Origin: Dolomedes plantarius
Taxonomy: Eukaryota > Arthropoda > Arachnida > Araneae > Dolomedidae
DNA: 64,000 nucleotides
Direction: 5' to 3'
Assembly (NCBI GenBank): GCA_907164885.2
Contig: OU015503.1
Coordinates: 66,192,568 to 66,256,567 of the forward strand
Position 1 is the first letter of the stretch. Each line of letters begins with the position of its first letter. Below are positions 34,736 through 46,493 of this stretch, in pieces. The position numbers were made by a program, and so were the translations under genes. The notes beneath the pieces were generated by a model. The model saw only the letters and a list, made by a program, of their open reading frames with translations. It had not been told where the DNA came from and did no database searches.

Positions 34736-36358
34736 ATCTAGATGTGTAAAACAAACATTGATGGTGGAAAAAAATCAAAAGAATTAAAAAAATAAATATA
34801 ATGGAAACAAACTGCAACAGAATGCAACAAAAACAAAATGTACAAGCCAACAATATGCAACACTGGTATCTAAAGGAACAGGGATTATGTATGGAATTGT
34901 ATTCAAAAAGCGTAACTTACAGGGGTAGGTTTTCAACATTACAGGGGTAGTTAAGTTGGTATAATATCTGCCTAAAATTAGTAGACTTCGACTCATTTCC
35001 CCATCCTGGAATGGAAATTACAAAAATTGTTTATCGACAACTAACTTATTGATTAATTGAAATCAGATTAATTGAAATCACTATTCTCCACCTATTCCAA
35101 GTCTCTACTAACTTTTTGGTCGGGCTCGGCTTCAGGCATAGGCATAGCGTGCTTCTAACATTTTTTTTTTTTTTGGGGGGGGGGGGGCACGAATTGAATT
35201 CAGTTAGGGTCCTCCTCAGCACATTGACTGCCAGACGGTGCTTAAAATATGAAATATTATGATTTTTTAAAAATTAAATAACAGTAGAAATGATGTTTGA
35301 GTAGTATTCAAAAGTTATACAATGAGAAAAATAAATATAATATAAATAAAATAATTACAAGATAAAAAGAACTTTTTATATACCACGTTTTTAAATTTTC
35401 TGTTGAATCATATAAACTTGACAATTCTATGTACATATTAATAAATATTTTTAAAAAATTTTTGATGAATTATCCCATAAACTTGACAGAAAATGAAGTT
35501 AATTGGAAGTTAACTTGCGTTTAACTTTTAGTTCTCGACCTGGCCGACAGATTGCTGCACCAGTCTACAAAACAAAATTAACTGAAAATAACTGAAAGTT
35601 AATTCAATTCTGCTTAAAGATGGCTAAAAGTATTGAAAAAATGCATTGTCATCGTGTTCTGAGCTATTCTAAAAGTTTCAAATGTCTAGCTAGTCGGGAA
35701 GTTAGTTAAAAATCAATTGCAAGATTTGTACCAGACAAAAACACACAAACACACACACAACCAAGCAAGAAAGCGAGTAAATTAAAACATGGAAAAAAAT
35801 TGAATAACAATAGAATTGATGTTTGAGTAGTATTCAAAAGTTATACAATGAGAAAAATAAATATAATATGAATAAAATGAGAAAAAAATATAGCATCGAT
35901 TTTTTGTTATGGATCCTATCTTTGTTAAAAACTATGTTAATATATAAGACATAATCGGAATCTTCAGTTTCACAGTTTCAAAAAGCGGAAAAAACCAACT
36001 GTCTTAAAAGTTTTCTACAATTTTCTGATTTTAAGTGAACTTCGAATAACGTTTTAGTTTGTTTCAAGTTAACTTGGGGGGGGGGGGGGGCCTGTGCCCT
36101 CTTCCGTTCTCCTCCGACGCTACGCCTATGGCTTCAGGCCAATCTCTCTTTTTTCCTTATTCTATTGTTCTGCTTTTAGGTTGCCGGATCTGGTTGCATC
36201 ACCTTCCTTTTCGTAACATACTTGATTGACGTGTCTTGGAGGCTCCACGAAGAAATTTTCCAAGACTGACGAATGGAAACTGATCCACAAATAAATGGGT
36301 CTTGGAAGAAGTTTGAACAGTTTTGGAAGAAATATAGAATTTTAAAATTTAATTTTGA
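34736..36358. other. AT-rich spacer, no gene
   Basis: Contains G-tracts at 35174-35187 and 36076-36090, near oppositely oriented versions of a CTTCAGGCATAGGCATAGCG / CGCTACGCCTATGGCTTCAG phrase (35130, 36117), which may mark two ends of an element of about 1 kb. A direct repeat of about 65 bp (GATGTTTGAGTAGTATTC, ATACAATGAGAAAAATAAAT) occurs at 35292 and 35818. Confidence 0.4.
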
Positions 36359-37115
36359 ATCCCTCTACTCTAAAAAAAAAGTAATTCCCGCTGCCGCTGT
36401 CAAAAGCTTGCCACGCTATCTCCCCCGAAACCGCTGGAGGTATGGGGTCGAGAGCGATACCAATGGATGCAGAAAAATGAGGGGACTAAAGTAAGATATG
36501 TGTAATCTTCGTCGGACTTTAAGTTTTTTTTTCTATTCCTACTATTAGTTCACACTCTCTCTGTATATTCAAATTTTCAATCGTTAATAAAAGTACTTTT
36601 TATTCATCCACTCAAGTTCAAATACAATTTTTAAACTTGTAGTGGATGACACTTGATGTTAATACAGTTTTTTCAAATATTAATTCATTAATTAAATTTA
36701 ATTAATCAATTTTAGTTTTAGACCTAGAGCGTCTCTTGCTCTTGAATAGTAATTTCCCTCTTGCTACTGTGTAAACGGTAGCACTGCGGTATCGCGGGCT
36801 TCTCCCGTCCTGTAGGTTGCGAGACCGAATCCCCAACCTGACAAACTTTTTCTCTCTCTTCACCCCCTCCTAATCTCGCACAGTAGGCAAGGTTCTGGCA
36901 GGCAATCCTTTTTTTTCAATTCGTACTATTAGTTCACACTCAAATTTTTCTTTGTTGACCTAAGTAGGAATTGACTTTAAAAATTTTTTCTATATATTAC
37001 TTGTTAATTTTATGTTTCGTGGGAAAATATTGACTTTTTCATCTTCAGATTACGATAACTCGCCAAAAAATGATCGTAGAATTTTGATCCTTTTACGATC
37101 TAAGACTACAGATTG
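36359..37115 (+). mobile_element. Helitron Hel-4, truncated copy with insertion
   Basis: 36359-36530 matches the 5' part of Hel-4 (CGCTGCCGCTGTCAAAAGCT, GGGGTCGAGAGCGATACC, CGTCGGACTTTAAG). 37000-37115 continues it (TTATGTTTCGTGGGAAAAT, CATCTTCAGATTACGATAAC). The insert 36531-36999 is flanked by ACTATTAGTTCACACTC at 36541 and 36927. The 3' half of Hel-4 is missing. Confidence 0.7.
36760..36850 (+). repeat. tRNA-like SINE fragment
   Basis: AACGGTAGCACTGCGGTATC followed 45 nt later by GCGAGACCGAATCCCCAACC looks like an A box and a weak B box plus the CCTGAC exit also seen at 33785. Not a functional tRNA: the stems do not pair well by eye. Confidence 0.4.
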
Positions 37116-37239
37116 TTGTGAGAATTTTATTGTTCAGAAAAGGCTTCTTTTATGTACACAATACAATTTTGTCTTATGGTTGAGTTAAAATTTAAGAATA
37201 CAGAATCCTCACTGTCTACGAAATATATACATACCCTAT

Positions 37240-37460
37240 TTTTCGTAGCAGAAGACGCACTGGACGATAATTGGTTTGGTTTGGAGTGCTACGGTCAACT
37301 TTTTGCTACACGAGGCGAAATAGACCGGGACCTACAGTTTAAAGCCAATTCTGAACGGCTACAAACATCATCCATGTCAGCAGTAGGACTCGAATACACA
37401 GGATCTGAACCGAATGCCAACACCCCAGCCATTCGGCCATCACCTGGCTTGCACTGGATG
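37240..37460 (-). mobile_element. tRNA-derived SINE, second family
   Basis: In minus orientation the head near 37455 reads TGATGGCCGAATGGCTGG (strong A box TGGCCGAATGG). About 40 nt later ATTCGAGTCCTACTG (B-box-like) follows, then a body with GGTCCCGGTCTATTTCGCC and GTAGCACTCC. The 125-codon plus-strand ORF covering it is a shadow. Confidence 0.65.
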
Positions 37461-37557
37461 ATAAGACCCACCTCAAATTTATGGGAGGATTTTTTTAAAA
37501 GAATATTTTGTATTTTGTTAGGTATATAAAGATATTTCCAATTTCTTACTTAATAAG

Positions 37558-37595
<38 letters not shown>

Positions 37596-37596
<1 letters not shown>

Positions 37597-38266
37597 CTCT
37601 CTATTCTAAATAAAAGTAACTCCCGCTTCCGCTGTCAAAAGCTTGTCACGCTATCTCCTCCGAAACCGCTGGGGGTATGGGGTCGAGAGCAATACCAATG
37701 GATGCAGAAATGTGGGGGGACCAAAGTAAGACATGTCTCATCTTCGTCGGACTTTAAGTTTTTTTAAATTTTATGTTTCATGGGAAAATATTGACTTTTT
37801 CATCTTCAGATTACGATAACTCGCCAAAAAATGATCGTAGAAGTTTGATCTTTTTACAATCTAAGACTACAGACATTTCTCTTTCAAACTAGATCTCATC
37901 TGTTTAAAAATATTTTAAAACATACTAATATTTTCATCAAAAAATGAAACACAGTTTTCAAGAAATATCGTCTCCTATGTAGATGTAATATCTATGCTCC
38001 TCGAGTTTTTATCTTACAGAGAAAATATTTACATCATCTGGAAGCTGAAACTTTCTTATTCATATAAACATCATTTCAAGTCTCTATCTTAAATTTTCGA
38101 TTTTTAATTGAATTTTAAATCGGATAATTCAACAGTGATGAAACGCCCTTCGCATTAACGGTGACAACAGTAAATAGATGGAAGCTGTTACATTGCCCGA
38201 GAATCACTCCTATGTATCTGACTATCAGCCATAACAGAGGAGCGAGCCTAGGGGCGAAGCCCCTAG
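37596..38266 (+). mobile_element. Non-autonomous Helitron, family Hel-4, copy 2
   Basis: 671 bp: 5' TCTCTCTATTCTAAATAAAA, 3' perfect hairpin CTAGGGGC-GAA-GCCCCTAG (38248-38266) ending in CTAG, next base T. The left neighbour is a TA array (37563-37592) and the base before is T rather than A. Best preserved 3' end of the family. Confidence 0.82.
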
Positions 38267-38419
38267 TTAAATAAAAATTAATTTCTTCGCGTTTCAGATT
38301 ACAATTCCGTGAACATACTCATATATAAAATATTAAAAAGAAAATCTATCTTTAATTTTCTTTTCTTTTTTTTCGTAACTATCAATTTAACATGGGTTAA
38401 GAGAGGTTTTCGATCTTAT

Positions 38420-38715
38420 CTATTAATGTATTTCTTTTTCATGAAAAATAATGTAAGCGGATAGCTCTCTAAATCTCCCGTTCGGAACCAAAACATAAAA
38501 AAAAGAACACGGGAATATATCTGTGGTTTGACATCACCCGTGAAAACACAAACTTTCAGGAAGCATTAAGTGGCTTAGAGGAAACGAGTCACGCATCACG
38601 CTCAAAAAAGAAAGGGAATGGGAAATTGTTTTAAGTCGAAGGTCATTTATCATCATCATCTCTTCGCCATTAGTTTATATGCTGGAGAAACTATTCTCCC
38701 TCTATGGATTTAGGT
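38420..38715 (+). repeat. Dispersed repeat R3, copy 1
   Basis: Matches 45595-45895 (ATATCTGTGGTTTGACAT, ACCCGTGAAAACACAAACTT, TAAGTGGCTTAGA, CATTTATCATCATC, CTCTATNGATTT). Weaker relatives lie at 15300, 29290 and 32500. Confidence 0.75.
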
Positions 38716-38861
38716 TTAACCCGAAGAACTATCTGAGGAAATGGCCAATCGTTTCAGTTACAATAATAATCATTGTTAGAGCTAAGGTGTAATTCTTATC
38801 ACTGATATATTATCGTTTCTGCTTTTTCCGAATTTTCCAAAAATTCCAGTAGAACTATTAA

Positions 38862-40463
38862 CCTTTTCCTCACGGGGTGGGATAGCATGTATCCCAAGAA
38901 TACGGACACAAGAAAGAATATATATATATATATATATAACCCTCTTAATGGTCAATGTTACAAAGGGGGTGTAAAGAGTCGGAATGTGAAAACAACAGAA
39001 ACCTAAATTGTTAAGGGGCCACCCAGCTTGCGTGGACAAGCAAATTTACAGTCCCGACATTTTTATAACACCAGATTTACGGTACCATAAAAAACGGAGA
39101 AATTAAGTTGTCAACGGCCGTATATCTGAGGTCGGAGGTCGAGCAGGTGGGGCCGTCTGATGGGAAGTTTTACCAGACATAATCGGCGCCAGAACTTATG
39201 CAATTGCGAAAGGCAAGAGACAAGAATAACCTATGAGAGCTAATCGCATCCGCCCCCTCTATAAACAAGGGAGGGGCGATCGAATAGGGACCGAGGAAGC
39301 GAGAACCAATGAGACGAGGATGGAGAAGAATATATACAAGATGATGAGACATTTGTGGAGAGAGCGCCATTAAAAAAAAGAGATGATAACTCAGTAAGCT
39401 GCCAACGGGCCGACGAGAGCCCTAACTTACGAAACTCAACAAAAAAATAAGCTGCTACAGGGCTGAGAAGAGACCCACTGTATAATATTAGAAGAAAGAC
39501 GCCGGTCCTACGCAACTACATAATACGTACGGATTGAACAGCGTTAGCTCCGGACGCAAAATAGAATAATCAGCGACGAGAAGTTGCAGAAGTAGCGATT
39601 GCCCATAGATGTCAACATAGTGCCGAGGGAGAAGAGACGACACTACTATTAAGTTTAAGCCGATACCAGAGAGATACGCACCGTCTCTTAGTGAGTTGGA
39701 CACCCAGATGACCACCCATCAGTGCTGATCGACCCGCATATCGGAAGAGAAGGCACCTATGCTGAGCAACATTGACCGCCCACCAATGCTGACCGACCCG
39801 CATAGAGTGGGAAAAGCTACCCGTGCTGAGTAACGTACGAGGAGTCTTCAATAAGTGACCTTCGACATAAAAGGACCCCGAACTCTTTAGTCCCAAGAGA
39901 ACTGGATAAATAGGACGAGGATACACCGCGACGCTACAGTGAACAAACTGTACCCACGAACTCTGTGAACACTGTGTGAACTTTATGCACTACTATGGAC
40001 CAGCGTTATCGGTGAATTCGATGTAGACGGCTGCGACAAATGGGTGAGCATTTTGTATTATATCAACTAGCATACCGACTCTTTACATAATCGCCTCTAA
40101 CCCGCCAGGGCCGGCGACATCGTAAGATTTAAAAGATAGTGATTGGATAAGATTATATATATATATATATGTAAATTCCTAGCATTACTAATGTTTCAGC
40201 GTTTGCTAAGTGTTACAAGTTCGAATGTATTTAAATATGTATAAATAAAGTGTATATATGTATATTCAGTATCATTCTTGAGAGTTGGGCCCATCTATTT
40301 AATTAATTAATTACCGCCCTATTGGCGAACTTACAACCAGTGTACGAGATACGATTTCAGCCGTAGTTAATAGCAACAGGTCACGATCCTGTATTATTAC
40401 AGGGGGTATGAAACTTTCCATTCTCAAGAAGGAATCGTAAAAATAGGCCCCGTAAGCTAAAGG
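38862..40463. mobile_element. TTAA element, copy 2, with LTR-like cargo
   Basis: Ends CCTTTTCCTCACGGG and CCCGTAAGCTAAAGG with TTAA at 38858-38861 and 40464-40467. Its outer 80 bp (including GGGATAGCATGTATCCCAAG and a TA array) and right end correspond to the MITE at 14956-15083 in reverse. The 1.4 kb between is unrelated to that MITE and looks like a later insertion into the TA array. Confidence 0.7.
39050..40320 (+). mobile_element. Possible gypsy-type LTR segment
   Basis: Abruptly GC-richer than its surroundings. Contains a 64-bp tandem pair (39708-39771 and 39772-39835, sharing ATGCTGA.CGACCCGCATA phrases), then AATAAAG, and ends near CCGCCCTATTGGCGAACTTA, where TTGGCGA resembles the start of gypsy primer-binding regions. 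No coding region or second LTR follows. Overlapping ORFs of 66-104 codons at 39170-39926 are not recognised. Confidence 0.4.
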
Positions 40464-40559
40464 TTAATATAGCGATTTCTTGGCGACATTTATCAGGTAA
40501 AGAAAAGTAATGAATTTAACCAGCAGTTTATTGGTGCTTATTTAAAATATCGAACCAGT

Positions 40560-40775
40560 TTTAACGTAGGATTACGTTCCGCAATAACGGTTCTTCGGAG
40601 AGAAAAAAAAATTGCCTCGCGAGTTATAATTTTGGCAGCGCGCCAAACCCAGTAGCAGTTGCCAAAATGCGTCAAAAAAAAAAAAGAAAAAAAAAAGAGG
40701 TAAGCAAACGATAAGTAATCCTACGTTAATAACCCGCGTTAGTTTCGTTAGAGGAGACTACTTGAAATATTTTTA
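40560..40775 (-). repeat. R1 repeat, nearly complete copy
   Basis: Minus orientation: the 3' half (TTAACGTAGGATTACGTTCC, GCGCGCCAAACCCAGTAGC) and 5' half (GATAAGTAATCCTACGTTAA, AGTTTCGTTAGAGGAGACTA) are joined by a 25-bp A-rich tract instead of a long microsatellite. This copy shows the empty arrangement of R1. Confidence 0.8.
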
Positions 40776-41145
40776 AAAAATAGTTTTTAGCTCTATAATG
40801 ATCACTTTGACAGATTTACGTTTATTCCTTTTCCATGTTCGCCAAAATTTCCAATAAAACACGCAATATATCAATGTCTTGGCGATGTTGATCAGTGAGA
40901 GAAAAAAAAAATAATTAATTTGAACATAGAGACATCGGTGCATATTTAAAATCTCGTAACGACTTTTTTTATTGTTTTTAGTACTAAAATCCCTTTGAGA
41001 GTTTTGTACTTTTTCTTTTTCAAGCTCGCCAAAATTTCTAATAGAACAATTAATATGAAGATGCCTTGGCGACATTTAACTGAGAAAGAAAAAGTAATGA
41101 ATTTAAGCAGCAACAAAATGCTACATATTGAAAATCTCGAACGCG
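40775..41145 (+). repeat. R2 repeat, two tandem units
   Basis: Units 40775-40965 and 40980-41145 share GTTCGCCAAAATTTC, TAAAACA, CTTGGCGA, GAGAAAAAA, AATTTGAA and a TATTTAAAATCTCG-like end. They supply the paralogous empty sites for the Helitron at 28504 and the TTAA element at 38862. Confidence 0.75.
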
Positions 41146-41323
41146 TTCTTAATGTAGGATTACGTTCTTCCATAACGGTCCTCCGGAAACGAAAATTTTA
41201 GCGCTAAACCCTTTCGTCCATCCGTCCTCGCCAGTTATAATTTTGGCAGCACGTCAAACCCAGTCTATCGCTTGGACAAGTTAAACAGAAAAGTACCAAG
41301 ATGCGTCAAAATTTTGACATACA
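41141..41323 (-). repeat. R1 repeat, 3' half
   Basis: Minus orientation, AATGTAGGATTACGTTCTTC to ATGCGTCAAAATTTTGACAT. Broken at the microsatellite position by Helitron Hel-1 copy D (starts 41324). No 5' half is found beyond. Confidence 0.75.
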
Positions 41324-41705
41324 TCTATATATATAAAACAGTTCCGTAACTGACTGACTCACTGACTGACATACAACGCACAGACCAAACCGCTGAAATT
41401 TTGCATGGCGATTCTTCTTATAGTGTAGGGGTGCACTAAGAAAGATTTTTGAAAAATTCTTCTTAGTATTTTTAAAATTAAATATTTAAGCTGTTTTAGT
41501 AACTTATTTTAAGTTTGCATTTAAAATAATAATTTGAGGGTTATGAAATTTATATCATGAGAAAGATCATAAAAATTCCTTTAAAATGAAATATATTTCG
41601 AATCTTTACCTCCATTTTCTGGTTTTTGGTGAATGTTTAAAGATTAATTTTCAGAATTTAATTTATTAATTGCTGATTACGTGATTTCTTTTTCTGGTAC
41701 TTTAA

Positions 41706-44390
41706 CACTAGAACCGCTGGACTTTCGATATACCTAGAACCGCGGAGCGGGTCATTTTGACCCTAGATTGCACACCTTATAAAATATGCACAAGCGCTTA
41801 ATTTATTTAACTAAAACATATTATTTTTTAAATAATAATCAATATTTCTCAGAATTTACATGAAATAATTTATATAAATCAAGATAAATTAATTTAATTT
41901 TTCCAAAATCATATCATTTAAAATTTTAAGTCCTTGAGTATAATAACATGTCTCTTTCACAAAATATGGCATAAATTTTTTAATTTCAATGGAAAAACAG
42001 AGTATCTCTTTTCAGTATGTTTAGACACAATTTCAAAAAATTAAAATTTAAAAATTTTATCAGTTACTAAAAAATTTTATCAGCACTTAGTTTTACAGAT
42101 TATAAAATCCAATTTACTGTATGCATTTTGTACAAAACTGAGTAATAAGTCTTGTACATTTTCCACAGATGGGCGCTTTACATTTTGAACAGATATCTAC
42201 AGTTTTATTTCCACATTTCAAAATGTGGCATCGGACTCGTTTACGCTTAATTTGTGGTTGTCCGTCGTTTTCATTGGTTGCTTCACATGCTCTTTTTGCC
42301 ACCTTTTAATGTCGGAAGAGAACAAACTTTTCTCGCAATTCTTCAACCAAGTCTTGAATGAATTGCCGTCTACTAATAGATTTTCCAGTTACAGCTTTAT
42401 ATAAAACCCAGGCAATGATTGCAGCAAGGTCCAAAATATTACAAAAACACTTGCAACGGCCACCTACGTGAAGCAGACTTGACTGTATATTTCCTTGCCA
42501 TTTATTCAATCACGTCTACACCGTATTTAGTTGCGTTGTAGAAAGCAATTGTATCAGGTAATTTTTTTTGGTTATCTGCAAATTCTACGTTTGGATGGAG
42601 ACTACTTAGCAACAAAACGTTTTTTATCTTTTGTACCTTCATAAACAGTTAGACTCATGTCTTATGTGTTAGTACCGTAGTCGAATACAATGTGGATTTT
42701 AACATTTTTACAGAGACTAGTATTATCTTCTTGAATGTTTTACAGTTCTACAAGGCTGGTGTTTTTGGATTTCAATGCCTCTGCAAGCTTCAGTGTTGTG
42801 AAAAAGTTGTTCGTAGTGACATTTCTACATTTGTTCTCATATGGACTTATTAGTCGCAGCACTACATGTTCAGCAAGAGAAATGTTGGATAGACTTAGGT
42901 TATCTTTTCTAAGATACGAGAATCCATTTATCAGATATTTTGAGTCAACATCTGCAGCCAACCAGAACTTTATTCACACTTATCTGGTTTGTTTGGCATG
43001 TATTGGATAAACCTACACCTAGCTTTTGAAGTAAATAACTGTTCATCTGCAGTTATATTAGGACCTGGTGTAAAGTTAGTCTTGCAATTTTCCATGAAAC
43101 GATTCCAGATATCCGAAATAAGGGCAAATTTGTCTGTCTCTAGACGCTTTGATCTTGTTGATTTTATGTCGAAGCGTAAAAATTCCATTATTTCACGAAA
43201 TTGGTCTTTTGACATTGTATTCTGGAAAAATGGTGGTTCTCAGTCCTTTGACCCCAAGATATACAGTTCAAGTCCTTTTGCACAATATATACCACGTGCA
43301 TATAAAATTTATATAAAAGCATCTATTTCTTCTAATGTTATATTCCATTCTCTTTCATGAATCTGCCGATGAGCTTCATCTTCAGTACATTTTTTTATGT
43401 GTTTCAATATCCATTCATCTATAAAAAGTCTCCAGACACTTGAAGGACTGTTGTCGGTAACATTGCGTTTAGCATGTGGTGTTGGACCCCCAACTTTTTT
43501 CAAAATATTACACTTTGATTTTCTTCCTCTATCGTTTGTTCCTAATTGAACGACATTCCAAATTGTCCTATCTTTGCCATCTTCATTATTTCCAACTTTG
43601 AATGTTATTGTCGATTTCTTTTTCAAATTTCTTTGCGTGTGTGTATCTTTTCTTGGAATGTTTTTTTTTTTATTTTTTATCAGATAAATTATCATCAGTA
43701 TTGCGATGAGAAGGACCAGCAATTGTTAGAGAATTGCCAGAGTCATCTTCACTTTCATTTTCTTCATCCGAAACCAAATTTTCTTCATTAGCAGGCAGGT
43801 ATTCATCCTCACTACTCAAAATCGAATTTTGAGAAACCTTTTTTCAAACCTTCTGAATCCTTTTAAGATAATTGTTTTAAAAATTCTAAAGCTTCCTGAG
43901 CAGCAAGATTACGGCGTCGTGACATAGTTTTTATACATATACTAATTTCAGAATAAAAGCAACTTCCAAAAGTCTTCTATATATTTGCAGTAATTTTTCA
44001 CTGCATTCGAACGTAATTCGTACTTCATACCTAATATAAAGACCTTGACTGAAAACCCTTCACTATTCCCACTTCTGGTACAGTCCATTTAAGGAATTCT
44101 AGGGTGGGGTAGAAGTATTTTACAGTTACAGTTCGAGAAAATGCATCTGTTTTTCGTTATTTGTGCATTAACATTTCTTACGGGTCAAATTGACCCGCTC
44201 CGCGGTTCTAGGTATAAGTGTTAATAATCGGAAAATTATTTATGTTACGAATTTTTAAATTCTGTAAATTGTTCTTCACCTTAAAATATTAAAAGTCATA
44301 AAAGGAATTTTTTTTTCAATCGATACTTTTCGCGTGGTGATAAATTAAACATCTTTTTGGGTCAAATTGACCCGCTCCGCGGTTCTAGTG
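41706..44390 (-). mobile_element. piggyBac-like transposon
   Basis: 2685 bp with TTAA at 41702-41705 and 44391-44394. Terminal inverted repeat CACTAGAACCGC / GCGGTTCTAGTG (12 bp perfect). Subterminal blocks carry a longer motif, CTAGAACCGCGGAGCGGGTC, at 41734 and inverted copies ending at 44215 and at the terminus. Size and TTAA target are typical of piggyBac. Confidence 0.95.
42114..43722 (-). pseudogene. piggyBac transposase, broken into five or more pieces
   Basis: Minus-strand fragments in order: 43309-43722 (N-terminal acidic/linker part with EWNITLEEIDAFI), 42970-43215 (FREIMEFLRFDI, NITADEQLF with the first catalytic Asp), 42740-42961 (FSYLRKDN; VTTNNFFTT where the usual VTTDNFF second Asp is Asn), 42306-42509 (IIAWVLYKA, KSISRRQFIQDL, the C-terminal helix) and 42114-42302 (CHILKCGNK, CSKCKAPICGKC, the cysteine-rich domain). 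Frameshifts and stops separate the pieces; the loss of the second Asp alone would kill catalysis. The third Asp region is in a broken stretch around 42520-42700. Confidence 0.9.
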
Positions 44391-44690
44391 TTAAATAAAT
44401 TTATCGTCACGTCCATAACAATGAAATTGAAAATTTTTTTTCCCTTGCTAATGCGGCAGACGATTGGACATTATCCAAAATATATTACAGTAAAAGATAT
44501 GTTCCTCAAACTGTACTATATTAACTGTACTATATTCTTTAGTATGTCCTATTAGATTTAATTTGAATATTTTCTTCTACATTATTTTGTCTATAAAAAT
44601 ATCTCTTACGATTTTTTTTATAAATATATTCTTTTGTTTTTTTACATAAATTGTATACATTGATCATCGTATTTATTATACATTGCGATT

Positions 44691-45594
44691 CGACCCGTGT
44701 GCGGGTAGACTTCGCATAGTTCATATAAGACATGCGAAGTCCTCGAAGCACATCTCGCTTCGAGTTCGAGCCGAGTACGAGACGACTCGTGTGCGGATGG
44801 CCTTAATGTACACTACAAAGTTTTTCGATTTGTAATGTCATATTAGCGCCTTATCGCCACAGGTTGGCGACCGTATTATGTTCTTCACATTACCCAATAA
44901 TTGTACTAATACACAAATTATACTCAACACATCATTGGCAAATGTTTTAAATCATAATATTAAGAATAGAGAAAATATTAATAATTAAGGGAGCTAGAGA
45001 GATTCCACGGAATAAATAAATTAACGTGTTTATACGGCCTTGTGCTTAGTAAGTATCCTTGTGCTTAGTACTAAATCCAGTTTAAAACGTGTCACTGAGC
45101 ATGCACAGAACGCAATTTTTTATTATAAATTTTCGCTTGTTTAACCGCAATTACTGCGGTTAAAAAACCAAATTTGACACATCTTGAGATTGAAATTGTT
45201 CGTTTAAGACCAAAATAAAGTACATTGATGCAGCAGTTTTCTCTTACGGACTGCCCGAAGAATCTGTTTAGAAACTTAAATACATAAGAACTTATCTATT
45301 TAATTAAATTAAAATATTTAGATAATAAATTATATAAATTAATAAAAATAATAATAAAATAGAAATTATAATAAAATATAAAAATTTTTAATAATTTTAT
45401 ATAATATATTGTTAAAAAATTTAAATATATATAATAAATAAAATAAATTTTTTTAAATTTTATAATAAAATAATATTATGAAATAAAATTAAATAAAAAA
45501 TTTAAAAAGTTAATAGAAAATTAAAAATAATAAAATTTTTTTTAAATATTTAGTTTTTGTTTTAAATTTTCCGTTTGTAACAGATCGGAAGTAT
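44691..45594. other. AT-rich spacer, no gene
   Basis: A GC-richer block with facing motifs (CGTGTGCGGGTAGACTTCGC, GACATGCGAAGTCC, GACTCGTGTGCGGATGG) at 44690-44800 looks like an element end. 45290-45560 is extreme AT low complexity (ATAATAAAATA type). Confidence 0.45.
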
Positions 45595-45895
45595 TCGATC
45601 TTTTTTATGAATGTATTTTTTTAGAAAAGAATGTAAGTGAATATCTCTCTTGATTCCCTGTTTGGCGCAAAAACAAAATAGAACATTGCAATATATCTGT
45701 GGTTTGACATTACCCGTGAAAACACAAACTTTCGAGGAGAATTAAGTGGCTTAGAAAAAGGAGTACCGCATCACACTAAAAAATAAACGGGGGGGGGGGG
45801 CAGAAGAGAATATGATTTTTTTTTTATCGAAAGTCATTTATCATCATCTCCTTGCCAGTAGTATAAGCTGTTGAAACTTTTTCTCTCTATAGATT
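45595..45895 (+). repeat. Dispersed repeat R3, copy 2
   Basis: Partner of 38420-38715; a G-tract is added at 45790-45799. Confidence 0.75.
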
Positions 45896-46493
45896 TGAAA
45901 AACAACACAATAAAAATTTTCACAAATTGTTGGAAGAAGTTTCTAGGGGAAGGTAAATCTGTCCAATAATAATAATAATATGAATAGAAATAATCCAATG
46001 TTTTTAACATTCCATGTTAAAAAAGTTATTTTAAGTAATTCAACTTTTCGATTCCGAGTTAGGTTTAATACCAGAAAGTTTTATTTAATTATTAATTAAA
46101 TGAGCATAGTTCAGAATTTTGAATTTTCTACTATATTATAATTTTAAAAAAAAATAGCTTCAAAAGATTAGATCGAAGAAGATGTCAATTATCTAATATT
46201 TGGGGACTCCGCCCTCTGCGGCCTCCGAACTCCAACCCCACACTCAGTGGTTGCCCCACAAGGCTTTCGGCCGCGCAACCGTTGTGAACAAAAAATATTT
46301 ACCAATTTTTCAGAAACAAATTTTATTTATATTTTGTAAATATAGATGGCGTCACTGCACTGTAAAACTCAAACCATTGCATAGAAAAGTTGCAATTTTT
46401 CGTATTTTGGAATGTTTGTTTTAAGTGTCTGAGTAGATATACATGAAATACTACGGATGATATTATTTTAAAGGTAGATGAATTATAAGAAAC
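45896..46493. other. Spacer, no gene
   Basis: AT-rich. A 74-codon ORF at 46200 has no recognisable domain. TAA microsatellite near 45968-45980. Confidence 0.4.

Larger units (their letters stand above)
38810..40560 (+). repeat. Dispersed repeat R2, copy split by a TTAA element
   Basis: 38788-38861 (CTGCTTTTTCCGAATTTTCC, ending CTATTAA) continues at 40468 (TATAGCGATTTCTTGGCGAC, AGTAATGAATTTAA). Together they match the R2 copies at 40775 and 40980. Confidence 0.7.
41324..44690 (+). mobile_element. Helitron Hel-1, copy D, interrupted by piggyBac
   Basis: 5' TCTATATATATAAAACAG at 41324 after A, then ACATACAACGCACAGACC, GGTGCACTAAGAAAGATTTT, TATATCATGAGAAAGATC, GTACTTTAA. After the piggyBac insertion it resumes TTAAATAAATTTATCGTCAC, GCGGCAGACGATTGGACAT and stops near 44690 without the 3' hairpin. 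Truncated. Confidence 0.8.

Noticed and set aside
36760..36850. Functional tRNA gene
   Set aside because: Box-like motifs are present but the cloverleaf arms do not pair; more likely a SINE head.
37152..37529. 125-codon plus-strand ORF
   Set aside because: Its middle is the antisense of a tRNA-derived SINE with A and B boxes.
39170..39926. Series of minus-strand ORFs of 66-104 codons
   Set aside because: Fall in an LTR-like GC-richer block, mutually overlapping frames, no motif.
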